From contig JAPPAV010000079.1 of NCBI GenBank assembly GCA_026705345.1, positions 1 to 34,726 of the forward strand: a stretch of 34,726 bases of DNA, given 5' to 3'. Positions 14,209 through 22,174 of the stretch are shown in pieces. The notes beneath the pieces are model-generated. The model made no database searches, had not been told where the DNA came from, and saw only the letters and a list, made by a program, of their open reading frames with translations. Made by a program: the position numbers and the translations under genes. The stretch is from Gammaproteobacteria bacterium (GTDB lineage Bacteria; Pseudomonadota; Gammaproteobacteria; Pseudomonadales; Azotimanducaceae). The stretch's first letter is position 1. Each line of letters opens with the position of its first letter.

Positions 14209-15597
14209 CTAGGGATCCTCGAAGATGAAGTAGTCGCTGTCCGGCCCCCGTCCCGCGTCGGACAGGCGGGTCTCCGAACGGCGCAGGATCATGTAGCGCG
14301 GCGTGATTTCGTCGATCACGTGCTCGCTGCCGACCTTGGCCCCGACGCCGGCGCTGGTGCCGTCGTGAAGCACGACGTGCGCGTTGTCGCCGAGCACGAC
14401 GGCACGGACGGCGATCTTGACCGTGGACTCGCCGAGGAGCACGTCTGACCCCTTGAGTTCGAGTTTCGGCCTGCCGTCGAACTCCGCGTTGAACGCATCG
14501 GCGAGTGCTTTGATCCGGGAGAGTTCCGCCGACGAGTCGATCGGGCCGAACAGGCCGGTACGGTCGGGGAAGCTCTGGATGTGAAGCCGTCCGCCGGTGG
14601 CAAGCGCGTCGAGGCGTTTGCGCAGGATCGCCGTGCGCATTGCCCTCGTCTGCACGGCATACGTGAAGCCCTCGGCTTCCTTGACGTCGCGTTCGAGCAG
14701 GTGCCGCGCCCGCGCGAGGCGGGCTTCGTCCGCGACGTAGCCGGAGACCTTGAGCTTTCCCGGGGCGCCCTCGATCGGCGAGACCTCCACCGCATCGTGC
14801 GCGTCGGGGTCGAGCACGGCCTCGAGCACCGACCTCGCGTACGCCGCGAGCTGCTCGGTGGAAAGGATGCGCACGACCGCCGGATGACCGGCGTCGGCCA
14901 GATCGCGCAGCAGGCCCGCCCGGGCGCGGTCGTTCGGGGCGTGGCCCGACACGGTGATCGTGCCGTCGTCGGCGGTATCGACGGTGACGGCGGCGCCGTG
15001 CCGCGTCGCGACCTCGTTGATCGCCCGAGCGGCGTCCGCCGCGCTGTCGTGATGGCGTTCGACCTGGCGGGGAATCAGGAGCCAGGCGGCAGCCGCGATC
15101 AATGCCACGGCCGCTGGCGCGGCCACGGCAAGTACCACCCGCGACCGGCGCTGCGGGGCCGGGGCCGCGGTGTCTTCGTTCGGCGGTGCCCCAGATGCTT
15201 CGGTGGGAACCTCTTCTTGGTCCGGTTCCTCGGGTGCCTTCGGTTCGGCCTCTGCCGGCGCGGCAGCCGCAAGATCGACCTCCGGCCACGGTTCGCCGGC
15301 AACACCGAAGGCCAGCGCGAGACTTCCGCACGACACCGCCTGGTAGGGCGGAACGTCCATGCTCGCCTCGACGCGGCGGCCGTCGACGAGGATCGGGCTG
15401 CCGACGTCCAGGGGTGTGAGCGTGACGCCGGCGTCGCCGGCGCGCAGGGCGAACTGGCGGGCCGCGAGGCCCGCGTCCTCGAAGACGAAATCGCAGTCGT
15501 CGTCGCGGCCGACCACGACATCTTCGTCGGGGAGGGTGACTTCCGCGCCGGCATGCACGCCGGCGAGCACCTTCATGGTCCAGAGCTGGCCAGGCAT
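14209..15597 (-). CDS. sctD: T3SS inner-membrane ring protein SctD
   Basis: A 462-residue protein with the YscD/EscD/PrgH-type layout. A cytoplasmic FHA domain (about residues 8-100, with VVVGRDDDCDFVFEDAGLAA) is followed by an acidic/Pro-rich linker and one membrane helix (about 153-176, VVLAVAAPAAVALIAAAAWL). The large periplasmic part has repeated ring-building/BON-like domains (ITVSGHAPNDRARAGLLRDL, LKVSGYVADEARLARARHLL). It forms the outer of the two inner-membrane rings. Start: ATG 15597, 11 bases after the sctS stop; ATG 15576 is an alternative, and the frame runs back to 15675. Its place behind sctQ-R-S on the minus strand is unusual for Ysc-type loci. Confidence 0.9.
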   Translation of the reverse strand: MPGQLWTMKVLAGVHAGAEVTLPDEDVVVGRDDDCDFVFEDAGLAARQFALRAGDAGVTLTPLDVGSPILVDGRRVEASMDVPPYQAVSCGSLALAFGVAGEPWPEVDLAAAAPAEAEPKAPEEPDQEEVPTEASGAPPNEDTAAPAPQRRSRVVLAVAAPAAVALIAAAAWLLIPRQVERHHDSAADAARAINEVATRHGAAVTVDTADDGTITVSGHAPNDRARAGLLRDLADAGHPAVVRILSTEQLAAYARSVLEAVLDPDAHDAVEVSPIEGAPGKLKVSGYVADEARLARARHLLERDVKEAEGFTYAVQTRAMRTAILRKRLDALATGGRLHIQSFPDRTGLFGPIDSSAELSRIKALADAFNAEFDGRPKLELKGSDVLLGESTVKIAVRAVVLGDNAHVVLHDGTSAGVGAKVGSEHVIDEITPRYMILRRSETRLSDAGRGPDSDYFIFEDP

Positions 15598-15608
15598 CGT
15601 CGCCGGCG

Positions 15609-15875
15609 CTAGCGTACGCGCTGCACGCGGTCGAACGAGTCGGCGGCGTAGCCGAGCAGTTCCGTCCCGAGCCAACCCATGATCGCGAAGATAACGAGAA
15701 TGATGGCGGCCAGCTTGAACGCGAAGGAGATCGTCTGCTCCTGGATTTGCGTCAACGCCTGAACGATTCCGACGACCACGCCGACAAGCGCCGCGACGAG
15801 GATCGGCGGCAGCGAAAGGACGAGCACGAGCAAGAGCGCGTTTGCGGCATGGCTGATGATTTCAACCTCGGTCAT
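15609..15875 (-). CDS. sctS: T3SS export gate protein SctS
   Basis: An 88-residue protein of the standard SctS/FliQ size, with two membrane helices (LLLVLVLSLPPILVAALVGV and FAFKLAAIILVIFAIMGWLG) joined by the conserved loop QALTQIQEQTISFAFK. Four copies join SctR and SctT in the export gate. It lies nine bases after sctR and 11 before sctD, within one minus-strand operon. Confidence 0.95.
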   Translation of the reverse strand: MTEVEIISHAANALLLVLVLSLPPILVAALVGVVVGIVQALTQIQEQTISFAFKLAAIILVIFAIMGWLGTELLGYAADSFDRVQRVR

Positions 15876-15884
15876 GGCGCGGCA

Positions 15885-16535
15885 TCACTGGTAGGAGAGG
15901 ACGAGACCCTGGACGAGGCGGGTCCAGCCGTCGAGGAATACGAACAGGAGCAGCTTGAACGGCAGGGAGATGGTCATGGGCGAGATCATCATCATCCCCA
16001 TTGCCAGCAGGATGTTGGACACGACCAGGTCGACGACGATGAACGGCAGGTAGATGAGGAATCCGATCTTGAAGGCGTTGGTGAGTTCCCCGACCACGAA
16101 CGCCGGGATGAGGATGAACAGGTTGTCGCGGGTGAGCTCGTGAGTGTAGTCGTCGCCCCAGATCGAGGCGGCTGTGTCGACGAAGAAGTCGAGCTGGCTT
16201 TCGCTCGCGTGCCTCGCGAGGAACTTGCGGTAGGGGACGACGGCGACGGCGGCGGCGGCCTCGAGCGACGCCGGGCTGTCGAGTGTGAAATCCTGGCCGA
16301 CGAGGTTGTCGTAGCTCTCCACGCCGACCGGCATCATGATGTAGAGCGTCAGGACGAGAGCCAGCCCGTGCAGGGCGATGTTGGGCGGAATGGACTGGAT
16401 GCCGAGCGCGTTGCGGACCAGCGCGAAGACGATGACGAGCTTGACGTAGCACGTGCCCATCACGACCAGGAAGGGCAACATGCTGAGCGCGCCCAGGATC
16501 ACGATGAGCGTGACGGGATCGGGCAGGCTGTCCAT
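15885..16535 (-). CDS. sctR: T3SS export gate protein SctR
   Basis: A 216-residue YscR/SpaP/FliP-family protein. The conserved CYVKLVIVFALVRNALGIQ and PPNIALHGLALVLTLYIM stretches, the Asp/Glu-rich periplasmic loop, LIPAFVVGELTNAFKIGFLI and the late MGMMMISPMTISLPFKLLLF motif are all present. Five copies form the core of the export gate. It begins with ATG behind the sctQ C-terminal gene and is followed closely by sctS. Confidence 0.96.
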   Translation of the reverse strand: MDSLPDPVTLIVILGALSMLPFLVVMGTCYVKLVIVFALVRNALGIQSIPPNIALHGLALVLTLYIMMPVGVESYDNLVGQDFTLDSPASLEAAAAVAVVPYRKFLARHASESQLDFFVDTAASIWGDDYTHELTRDNLFILIPAFVVGELTNAFKIGFLIYLPFIVVDLVVSNILLAMGMMMISPMTISLPFKLLLFVFLDGWTRLVQGLVLSYQ

Positions 16536-16581
16536 GGTCCTTGGCTAGACGCGTCGTGGCGGTTGCCCGAGCGGATTGTGC

Positions 16582-16893
16582 TCAGACGGCGCGCGGCAGG
16601 TGGCACTCGAGGATGCGCACCCCGACCCGGCCGGCGATCTCGACGAGTTCGCCGCGCGCGACGGGCCGTCCGTTGGCGCGGACCTCGACATGGCCGTCGA
16701 CGGGCTCGCGCAGGTCGAACACGTAGCCCGGCGCCAGGTCGTGAAGGCGGCGAAGCGGCACCTCGGTCTCGCCGGCCACGAAGACGAGCGTGACGGGGAG
16801 CGTGTCCACATCGAGTGTCGGGGTCGTTTCCGCAACACCCGCTGCGGGGACGTCACGCGCCGGATCTTCGCGGCCGGGTTCGGCTTCAGTCAA
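16582..16893 (-). CDS. sctQ: SctQ C-terminal subunit (SpoA2 domain), HrcQb/FliN-like
   Basis: A 103-residue protein consisting of a short acidic N-terminus and one SpoA domain (LDVDTLPVTLVFVAGETEVP, YVFDLREPVDGHVEVRANGR, ELVEIAGRVGVRILECHL). This is the second of the two SpoA domains normally found at the end of SctQ. The matching N-terminal part is a separate gene at 33391-34152. The best start is TTG 16893, nine bases after AAGGAG; GTG 16899 is an alternative, and the open frame extends to 17088 without homology. In Pseudomonas syringae HrcQa/HrcQb are similarly split but adjacent. It precedes sctR, as sctQ does in Ysc loci. Confidence 0.85.
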   Translation of the reverse strand: MTEAEPGREDPARDVPAAGVAETTPTLDVDTLPVTLVFVAGETEVPLRRLHDLAPGYVFDLREPVDGHVEVRANGRPVARGELVEIAGRVGVRILECHLPRAV

Positions 16894-17227
16894 CGCCACT
16901 ATCTCCTTGAGTCGCGGAGCAGTTCGGGTATTGCACCGTGGCGCGGTCCGTCGGACTGCATGGACGGACGCCCCGAGGCACAAGTGCGGAGTAGTGTCGA
17001 GGGGCATGCACAGAATGTCAACGATTGGCCCCCGCGACGTGTACACTGCCGCGCGGCTGCCCGTTTCCTGTTTGCGCCTTCGCCGCAAAACGATATGCTT
17101 GACGCACCGATTGGTCGTTGGAACGGGTTCGCCTGCGAGATGTCGTGGTGTGACTCATGCGATCCGGCGTCCGATCGCGACGAGTCCGAGGAATCGGGCA
17201 AGTCGGACAAGCCGAGAGGAGCTCTCA
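16894..17227. promoter_or_regulatory. Divergent regulatory region between T3SS blocks 2 and 3
   Basis: This 334-base gap should hold the promoters of sctQ-R-S-D (minus) and the translocon operon (plus). A perfect TTGACA is present on the minus strand (17021 to 17016) but no good -10 follows at the right spacing. On the plus strand TTGCGC (17072-17077) and TATGCT (17094-17099) are 16 bases apart, a weak pair. TTTGCG (17071-17076) and CGCAAA (17084-17089) form an inverted repeat with a seven-base loop overlapping that element, a possible operator. Confidence 0.4.
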
Positions 17228-17542
17228 ATGACCGAAGACGAAACCCGACAGGCGCGCATCAACGGGCTGATCGGTGAGATGGAATCCACCATCGCCGACG
17301 CACGCGACACGTCTGCACGGATGGCGCGCATGTTTCAGGAGATTGGCATCGAGGACGAAACCGTCCTTGGCGAACTGGTGCGCAGCGACAGGTGCTCGCC
17401 GGCATTGCGGGCCATGGTCGAGGAGGATCTCGCGCGGCTCGACCGGGAGATGGCCGACTCGGCCGCAGCCCTGCTTGCCGGTGCGGGTCGGTCCAGTGTT
17501 CGCAAGCCGCACCGCAGATCGCGGCGCATGACAAGGATTTGA
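17228..17542 (+). CDS. Small helical protein, SseA/LcrG-like position, probable tip-protein chaperone
   Basis: A 104-residue, acidic, helical protein (ARINGLIGEMESTIADARDT, LRAMVEEDLARLDREMADSA) with a strongly basic tail (RKPHRRSRRMTRI). I do not recognise it with certainty by sequence. Its size, basic tail and place directly before an EspA/SseB-like gene match SseA of SPI-2, the chaperone for SseB; in Yersinia LcrG stands in the same relative place before LcrV. GAGAGGAG precedes the ATG at 17228. A role in holding the following protein before secretion is inference. Confidence 0.55.
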   Translation: MTEDETRQARINGLIGEMESTIADARDTSARMARMFQEIGIEDETVLGELVRSDRCSPALRAMVEEDLARLDREMADSAAALLAGAGRSSVRKPHRRSRRMTRI

Positions 17543-17554
17543 CGAGGAGGCGAG

Positions 17555-18163
17555 ATGCCGGACGTTCCATCGGTACCGGCCACGGGCGGCAGCCAGGCGT
17601 GGCCCGCGGCCTCCGGCGACGGCCGCGCGTCGGCGGTCGCCGACGACCACCAGGTCCACTACGTGGCCGGCGATCACCACTTCGAGATGATGGTCGACGG
17701 CAAGCCCACGACGCTGTCGCCGCTCGAGGCGGTCTGCGTCGTGCTGCAGAACCGCTACCTGGCGCTGAGCGACAGCACCGCGCAGAAGACGCAGGCGATG
17801 CAGGACCAGGTCAACCAGATCAACGAGACCAACGACTGGCTCAACGCCGTACGCCAGTCGCACGCCTCGGGCCAAGCCTTCAAGAAACCGACAACGGCAG
17901 CCAGCGCTTCGCTCACCAAATGGATGACGGACAACGGCGTGGACACGGACAGCATCGGGGATCCGCCGGACGGCGCGAAGCTCGACAGCCTGGAGAGCAA
18001 GTTCACCAGCCGCGTGGATCAGCTGAGCAGCACCAACGAGCTCAAGATGCTCGACCTCAAGACCACGGTGAACAAATCCCAGGAGGCGTTGGCCGCGGCA
18101 GACGGGTTGTTGCAGGATCTCAAGCAACTCATGCAGACTATCACCAGCAACATGGCGCGTTAG
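17555..18163 (+). CDS. EspA/SseB-like needle tip or filament protein (copy 1)
   Basis: A 202-residue protein without signal peptide or membrane helix. It shows the EspA/SseB pattern: an N-terminal helix (LSPLEAVCVVLQNRYLALSD), a short SLTKWMTDNGV segment before a variable turn, and a long C-terminal amphipathic helix (LDSLESKFTSRVDQLSSTNE, then LKTTVNKSQEALAAADGLLQ and DLKQLMQTI). SseB is of similar length. Such proteins are secreted and form the tip or filament that carries the translocon. It has a strong ribosome-binding site (GAGGAGG) and is flanked by an SseA-like gene and a SycD-type chaperone gene, as in SPI-2. It shares its C-terminal pattern with the protein at 20077. Confidence 0.6.
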   Translation: MPDVPSVPATGGSQAWPAASGDGRASAVADDHQVHYVAGDHHFEMMVDGKPTTLSPLEAVCVVLQNRYLALSDSTAQKTQAMQDQVNQINETNDWLNAVRQSHASGQAFKKPTTAASASLTKWMTDNGVDTDSIGDPPDGAKLDSLESKFTSRVDQLSSTNELKMLDLKTTVNKSQEALAAADGLLQDLKQLMQTITSNMAR

Positions 18164-18227
18164 AGTGTGCAGAGGACAGTGCACGCCGTCGCGGTGTGGC
18201 AGACGAAACGTGGTGGGGAAGGGCGTA

Positions 18228-18749
18228 GTGGACGAATCATCCACAAGTGCGGCGCAGACGCCGTCCGGCGCGGAACCGGTGGCAACGATGGCGACCGCCG
18301 TCGAGGGACTGATGCACCTGCTGGACGGCAAGCCGACCCTGGCGGCTGCCCGGGGCATTCCGGACGCGGCCCTCGACAGCATCTACGGCGTCGGCCGCGA
18401 GCTGTACGCCAACGGCCATCACCGCGAGGCGCTGCCGAGCTTCGAAGCGCTTTGTCTGTACGACCACGCGGACCCGCGCAACTGGCAGGCCCTCGGGCTG
18501 TGCCGGCAGGCGCTTGGCGACTACGCGGGCGCGGCCGAAGCGCTCGCTTTCGCCGTCGGGCAGCATGACGGACTCGACGTCGCGCTGCAGTTGCACCTGG
18601 TGGAGTGCCTGCTCGCTGCGGCAGCGTTCGAGGCGGCTGCGACCGCGCTCCTGCCGCTTGCCGCGGCCGACTTGGACAGCGCGTCCGCCGCGAAGGTCCG
18701 CGTCCTCGCGACACGCTTGGAACGCGTGACCACGGGCGACCAGGCCTAG
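18228..18749 (+). CDS. SycD/LcrH-type translocator chaperone 1 (TPR)
   Basis: A 173-residue protein with three TPR-like repeats typical of class II translocator chaperones: DSIYGVGRELYANGHHREAL, NWQALGLCRQALGDYAGAAE and LVECLLAAAAFEAAATALLP. Such chaperones bind the hydrophobic translocators in the cytoplasm. It sits directly upstream of the large translocator gene, its likely client. The GTG at 18228 behind GGGGAAGGG is the probable start; the open frame reaches back to 18165. Confidence 0.85.
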   Translation: MDESSTSAAQTPSGAEPVATMATAVEGLMHLLDGKPTLAAARGIPDAALDSIYGVGRELYANGHHREALPSFEALCLYDHADPRNWQALGLCRQALGDYAGAAEALAFAVGQHDGLDVALQLHLVECLLAAAAFEAAATALLPLAAADLDSASAAKVRVLATRLERVTTGDQA

Positions 18750-18833
18750 TCGGGCAAACGCGAGGGCCACGGCCAAGAGCAAGCACATGCACGACCGAAA
18801 AAAAACGCAAGAGCAACAGAGGGAGACGAGAGC

Positions 18834-20039
18834 ATGGTGGATAGCATAGGCCCGGGCGCGAATACCGTGCCGGTGCCGAACGAGCGCGCTGGGCAGGCGC
18901 CGGTCGGACGCGTCGGCGCGGAGGTGGCGGTGGTTCCGGGGCAGGGCCAAGGCGAAGAAATGCTGACGTTCACGACCGGGGTCGGCAGCGCGTCGGTACC
19001 GGTCCTCGCATTGCCGCGGAACATGGATGCCGACGTCATGATGACGCTTCTGTACGCCGTCCAGGAAAAGCAGGGCCAGGACCAGATCAAGACGGCGGAG
19101 ACGCGGATCGACGACAAGCAGACCGCGCGCCAGAAGAAACACGAAGAGATCATGGACAAGATCAAGAAGATGCACGAGGCCGAGCACAAGGGGGGTGTCG
19201 GTGCCAAGGTCGGCATGGCGTTCGGCTGGATCGGCGTCGGCCTCGCGTGGATAGCTGTGGGTGTGGTCGCGGTGGTTTCCGGCGGGGCTGCCGCCGTGCC
19301 CTTGGCGGTTGCCGCGACCGCGATGACGGCGCTCATGATCTGCCAACAGACGGGTGCCACCGACAAGGCCGTCAAAGCGATGAACCTCGACGAGAAAGGC
19401 GCCATGGGGGTGCAGATCGGCCTCGCGGCGGCCATGCTGGTGGTGAACATCGGGGCCTGCATCCTAAGCGGTGGTGCGGCGGCCGGCGGCGTGGCGTCGG
19501 GCGTGGCGAACGTCGCGGCGGCCGGCGCCGAGGCCGGTGCCGCGGGGGCCGAGGTCGGAACCACCGGCGCCGAAGCGGGTGCCGCGGCGGGCGAGGTCGC
19601 GGCGGCGAGCGTAGAGGCCACGACGGACGCGTCTGTGGCGGGTGCCGAGGCCGGCGGGACGACGGCGGAGTCGGCGGCCGGGGTCGGCGAAGAGACGTCG
19701 ACGGCGACGGACACCGTCGCGTCGACCACGCAGCGATCGGGCCGGTTGGTACAGGTAGCCAACCGGGTCCGGTCCGCGGCGACGATCGCCCAAGCGGTGC
19801 CCCAGGCGGGCGGCGGCTCGGCGCAGGTGGCGACGTCGGACTATCGCTACCAAGCCGCGACGGCGCGGGCCGATACCCAGGACGAAAAGGCGGAGCTCGC
19901 CGAGATGCAGGAGGTCACCCTCGAGGACCTGCGGCGCATCCGCAAGCTGATCGAGGAAATGCAGAACGCGGCGACCATGGTGATCGGCACCATCGACGAG
20001 TCGCGCGAGACCGAGATGCACATCCGGCGGACCATCTGA
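18834..20039 (+). CDS. sctE: Major translocator SctE (YopB/SseC/EspD family)
   Basis: A 401-residue protein with the features of the large pore-forming translocator. A charged coiled coil (about residues 76-115, DDKQTARQKKHEEIMDKIKK) precedes two hydrophobic segments at about 125-170 (WIGVGLAWIAVGVVAVVSGG) and 192-212 (VQIGLAAAMLVVNIGACILS), as in YopB/SipB. A C-terminal helix region (EEMQNAATMVIGTIDESRET) closes the protein. Residues 213-290 are an unusual Ala/Gly/Glu/Thr-rich low-complexity spacer. It would insert into the host membrane together with SctB. The gene follows its SycD-type chaperone. There is a GGGAGA before the ATG. Confidence 0.85.
   Translation: MVDSIGPGANTVPVPNERAGQAPVGRVGAEVAVVPGQGQGEEMLTFTTGVGSASVPVLALPRNMDADVMMTLLYAVQEKQGQDQIKTAETRIDDKQTARQKKHEEIMDKIKKMHEAEHKGGVGAKVGMAFGWIGVGLAWIAVGVVAVVSGGAAAVPLAVAATAMTALMICQQTGATDKAVKAMNLDEKGAMGVQIGLAAAMLVVNIGACILSGGAAAGGVASGVANVAAAGAEAGAAGAEVGTTGAEAGAAAGEVAAASVEATTDASVAGAEAGGTTAESAAGVGEETSTATDTVASTTQRSGRLVQVANRVRSAATIAQAVPQAGGGSAQVATSDYRYQAATARADTQDEKAELAEMQEVTLEDLRRIRKLIEEMQNAATMVIGTIDESRETEMHIRRTI
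19470..19703 (+). repeat. Low-complexity Ala/Gly/Glu coding region in sctE
   Basis: This stretch encodes degenerate repeats of the type AGAEAG/AAGAEVG/TTGAEAG, directly after the second hydrophobic segment. The DNA is a run of imperfect GCC-GGC-GCC-GAG-type units and may vary in length by slippage. Confidence 0.6.
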
Positions 20040-20076
20040 TGCGGTCGCCGGCGATAACGTCGCGAGGAGGAGAGGA

Positions 20077-20790
20077 ATGGGCGAGATAGGCCCGACAGCG
20101 GGCGTCGCGCCCGGTGCCATGGCACACGGGGGTCCCGCCGTCGAAGAGGAAGGAATGGTCACGGTCGGCGGCGTAACACTGTCCCCGGCGGACGCGGCGG
20201 AGTTGGTCATGCTGCACCGCACCGCGGTGATGAAGAAGGTCGGCGCCGATCGTACCGAGATGGCCCAGCAGCACCTCGACCGAATCAAGGCGGCGCGCCA
20301 GTTCCTGACCGACCTGATCGGCCTCGGAAAATTCAGCGACGAGGCAAAGAGCTTCCACGGGCGGATGCCGGTGACGCCGGACATGGTCCGCTTCCTCAAG
20401 CAGGACGTCGGCTGCACGCCGAGCGAGTACAAGAATCGGGTGGTCTACTACGGCAGCGGCGTCTCCCGGCTCCCGCCGTCGGTTCGCGACTACTACGGCT
20501 TCGACAAGGACGGCAAGGGCGACGGCGGCACCTTCACGATCAGCCACGCCGGCGGCGATAACACCCACGGTCGGCACCAGATTGCCGGCGTGACTTGCAT
20601 CCGCAGGGACGACCTCGATTCGCTGAAGGAGGAGGTCAACAACTACATCGACCAGCAGAACGACGGCAACAACCTGTTCATGACCCGATTCAAGAGTGTC
20701 GTGAACTCGATGAACGAAGCGCTCGAGGGGGCGAACAGCATGGCAGACAAAAGCCACGACACACTCAAGAATCTGGTGTCGCGATGGTGA
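20077..20790 (+). CDS. Second EspA/SseB-like secreted protein (copy 2)
   Basis: A 237-residue soluble protein with no signal peptide. Its layout parallels the protein at 17555: an N-terminal helical region (DAAELVMLHRTAVMKKVGAD), a TPDMVRFLKQDVGC segment, a variable Gly-rich middle (residues about 130-175), and a long C-terminal amphipathic helix (LDSLKEEVNNYIDQQNDGNN, then RFKSVVNSMNEALEGANSMA). The two C-termini align at LDSL, DQ, Met, K(T/S)xVNxxxEAL. It lies between the large translocator and a second SycD-type chaperone. It could be a tip/filament paralogue or a translocon-associated substrate. Strong GGAGGAGAGG ribosome-binding site; its stop overlaps the next gene. Confidence 0.55.
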   Translation: MGEIGPTAGVAPGAMAHGGPAVEEEGMVTVGGVTLSPADAAELVMLHRTAVMKKVGADRTEMAQQHLDRIKAARQFLTDLIGLGKFSDEAKSFHGRMPVTPDMVRFLKQDVGCTPSEYKNRVVYYGSGVSRLPPSVRDYYGFDKDGKGDGGTFTISHAGGDNTHGRHQIAGVTCIRRDDLDSLKEEVNNYIDQQNDGNNLFMTRFKSVVNSMNEALEGANSMADKSHDTLKNLVSRW

Positions 20791-21341
20791 CCGCAACGAC
20801 GCCGCCGGCGTCCGGGCCCGATGCGGATGCGGCGGCCGCGCTCGAGGGGCTGACCGACGGTCAACTCGCCACGGTTGAGGAATTGGCTAGACGGTGTCTG
20901 GGATCGGGGGCGACGCTCGCGGACGTGCGCGGCTATACCGACGACGAGATGGAGGCGGTCTACGCGTTCGCACACAACGCCTATCGGCAGGGCAAGTACG
21001 ACGACGCGGCGAAGCTGTTCTACTTCCTGGCGGAGAATGACCACACCGACAGCCGCTTCTGGATGGGCCTCGGAGCCTGTCTGCACATGACGGGCGGCCA
21101 CGACCAGGCGCTCGCTGCCTATGCCGTCGCGGCGGTGCTCGACGCCACCAACCCGGAGCCGCCGCTCTGCGCGGCCGAATGTTACCTGGCCACCGGCGCC
21201 CTCGACGGAGCGCGCAAGGCGCTAGACGCCGTGCGGCTGATCTGCGACGAGGCTGTCGCGCCGGAGGCCCACGGGCGCGTGCTGGGCCGGGTTGCGGTTC
21301 TGGCGGCAGCGGTCGAGTCCGGGGCCGGCGCCTCGAAATGA
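20784..21341 (+). CDS. SycD/LcrH-type translocator chaperone 2 (TPR)
   Basis: A 185-residue protein with the classical SycD TPR block: EMEAVYAFAHNAYRQGKYDD, FWMGLGACLHMTGGHDQALA and CAAECYLATGALDGARKALD. It closely fits LcrH/SycD/CesD. Its ATG at 20784 lies inside the end of the preceding gene. With a first SycD-like gene at 18228, the locus has two translocator chaperones, perhaps one for SctE and one for SctB or for the second EspA-like protein. Confidence 0.87.
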   Translation: MVTATTPPASGPDADAAAALEGLTDGQLATVEELARRCLGSGATLADVRGYTDDEMEAVYAFAHNAYRQGKYDDAAKLFYFLAENDHTDSRFWMGLGACLHMTGGHDQALAAYAVAAVLDATNPEPPLCAAECYLATGALDGARKALDAVRLICDEAVAPEAHGRVLGRVAVLAAAVESGAGASK

Positions 21342-21392
21342 CACGGTGCGTCCGTCGCCCGGTGTGTGGCATCCGGATATAGGGGCACAACC

Positions 21393-21860
21393 ATGTCCTT
21401 GGCTACAATGACGAGCCTGCTGGCCGAGTTCGGCGCCGCGGTCGGGATCCCCGATTTGAAGCCCGACGCCGAGTTGCGCTGCAACATGATGTTCGACGAT
21501 GTTGCCGTGAGCTTCGAGCTCGGTGCCGACGACGAGAGCCTCTACGTGTACTCCCTCGTCGGCACGGTTGCCGAAGCGGACACGGCCCTCGCGTACCCGG
21601 CGCTGCTACGTGCCAACTACGCGTTCGAAGACACCGCTGGGTCAACGTTTGGTCTCGATCCCCGTTCCGGCGGCATCGTGCTGATCCGGGCGGAGCGGCT
21701 CGAGACGCTACGCCTGGCGCGGCTGGAGGCGCTGGTCGAGGATTTCGTGAACGTGGCAGAGCGGTGGGCGGAGCACATCCGGCGCAGAGAATACGATGCG
21801 GGCGCGGCGCGCGGCGACGATGAGCCGGAAACGCCGGCGCCAGGCGTCGTGCGCGTCTAG
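21393..21860 (+). CDS. CesT/Tir-type T3SS chaperone
   Basis: A 155-residue acidic protein with the class I chaperone pattern: helix 1 (SLLAEFGAAVGIPDLKPDAE), strands (MMFDDVAVSFELGADDESLY, VYSLVGTVAE), then STFGLDPRSGGIVLIRAERL and a long helix (LARLEALVEDFVNVAERWAE). It is the clearest CesT-family member here. AGGGG precedes the ATG at 21393. Its substrate is not identified; the neighbourhood suggests a translocon or effector client. The C-terminal 20 residues are polar and probably disordered. Confidence 0.78.
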   Translation: MSLATMTSLLAEFGAAVGIPDLKPDAELRCNMMFDDVAVSFELGADDESLYVYSLVGTVAEADTALAYPALLRANYAFEDTAGSTFGLDPRSGGIVLIRAERLETLRLARLEALVEDFVNVAERWAEHIRRREYDAGAARGDDEPETPAPGVVRV

Positions 21861-21874
21861 CGGAGAACAACCAT

Positions 21875-22138
21875 ATGAGAGAACTGGGGAGGCCAGAAGT
21901 GGCAAATTCGGAAGAAGAGCGGATCGTCATGGATATCGAGGTGAACCTCAAGGAGGACGCCGACGGTGCGTTGCGGTCCTCGGTCGAGGCGGACATCGAC
22001 GAGCAACTCGCCACGCTAGACACGGCGATGCGCCGCGGCGCGCCGCCGGCGGAGTACACGCGGCTCGCCACCCTCAAGACGGGGCTTGAATCGGCGCGCC
22101 TCGTTCTGGTCAGCGCCTGGTCCCATTTCCACCGATGA
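21875..22138 (+). CDS. YscE/EscE/SsaE-like needle co-chaperone
   Basis: An 87-residue protein whose second half (QLATLDTAMRRGAPPAEYTR, then LKTGLESARLVLVSAW) fits the two-helix hairpin of YscE: a first helix, a turn with (R/G)G-x-x-x-(Q/E)Y, and a second helix with LE-A. YscE binds YscG to hold the needle subunit. The YscG-like gene is 13 kb away in block 1. GGAGAACAACC precedes the ATG at 21875. The N-terminus (to about residue 35) is longer than in YscE; an ATG at 21929 is an alternative start. Confidence 0.65.
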   Translation: MRELGRPEVANSEEERIVMDIEVNLKEDADGALRSSVEADIDEQLATLDTAMRRGAPPAEYTRLATLKTGLESARLVLVSAWSHFHR

Positions 22139-22174
22139 GAGGTCGGCGGCGGTGCCGCTGAGGTCTGTGCGCGC

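Noticed and set aside
15747-16793. A 348-codon plus-strand frame opposite sctS, sctR and sctQ
   Set aside because: Its His/Asp/Glu/Arg-rich composition is typical of the reverse of membrane-protein codons; the minus strand encodes conserved SctR and SctS.
16900-17088. N-terminal extension of the SctQ C-terminal subunit up to 17088
   Set aside because: The extra 65 residues show no SctQ similarity, and AAGGAG is well placed for the TTG at 16893.
20039-21341. CRISPR-like or tRNA structures in the intergenic gaps
   Set aside because: I looked for regularly spaced repeats and cloverleaf arms here and across the window and found none that hold up.
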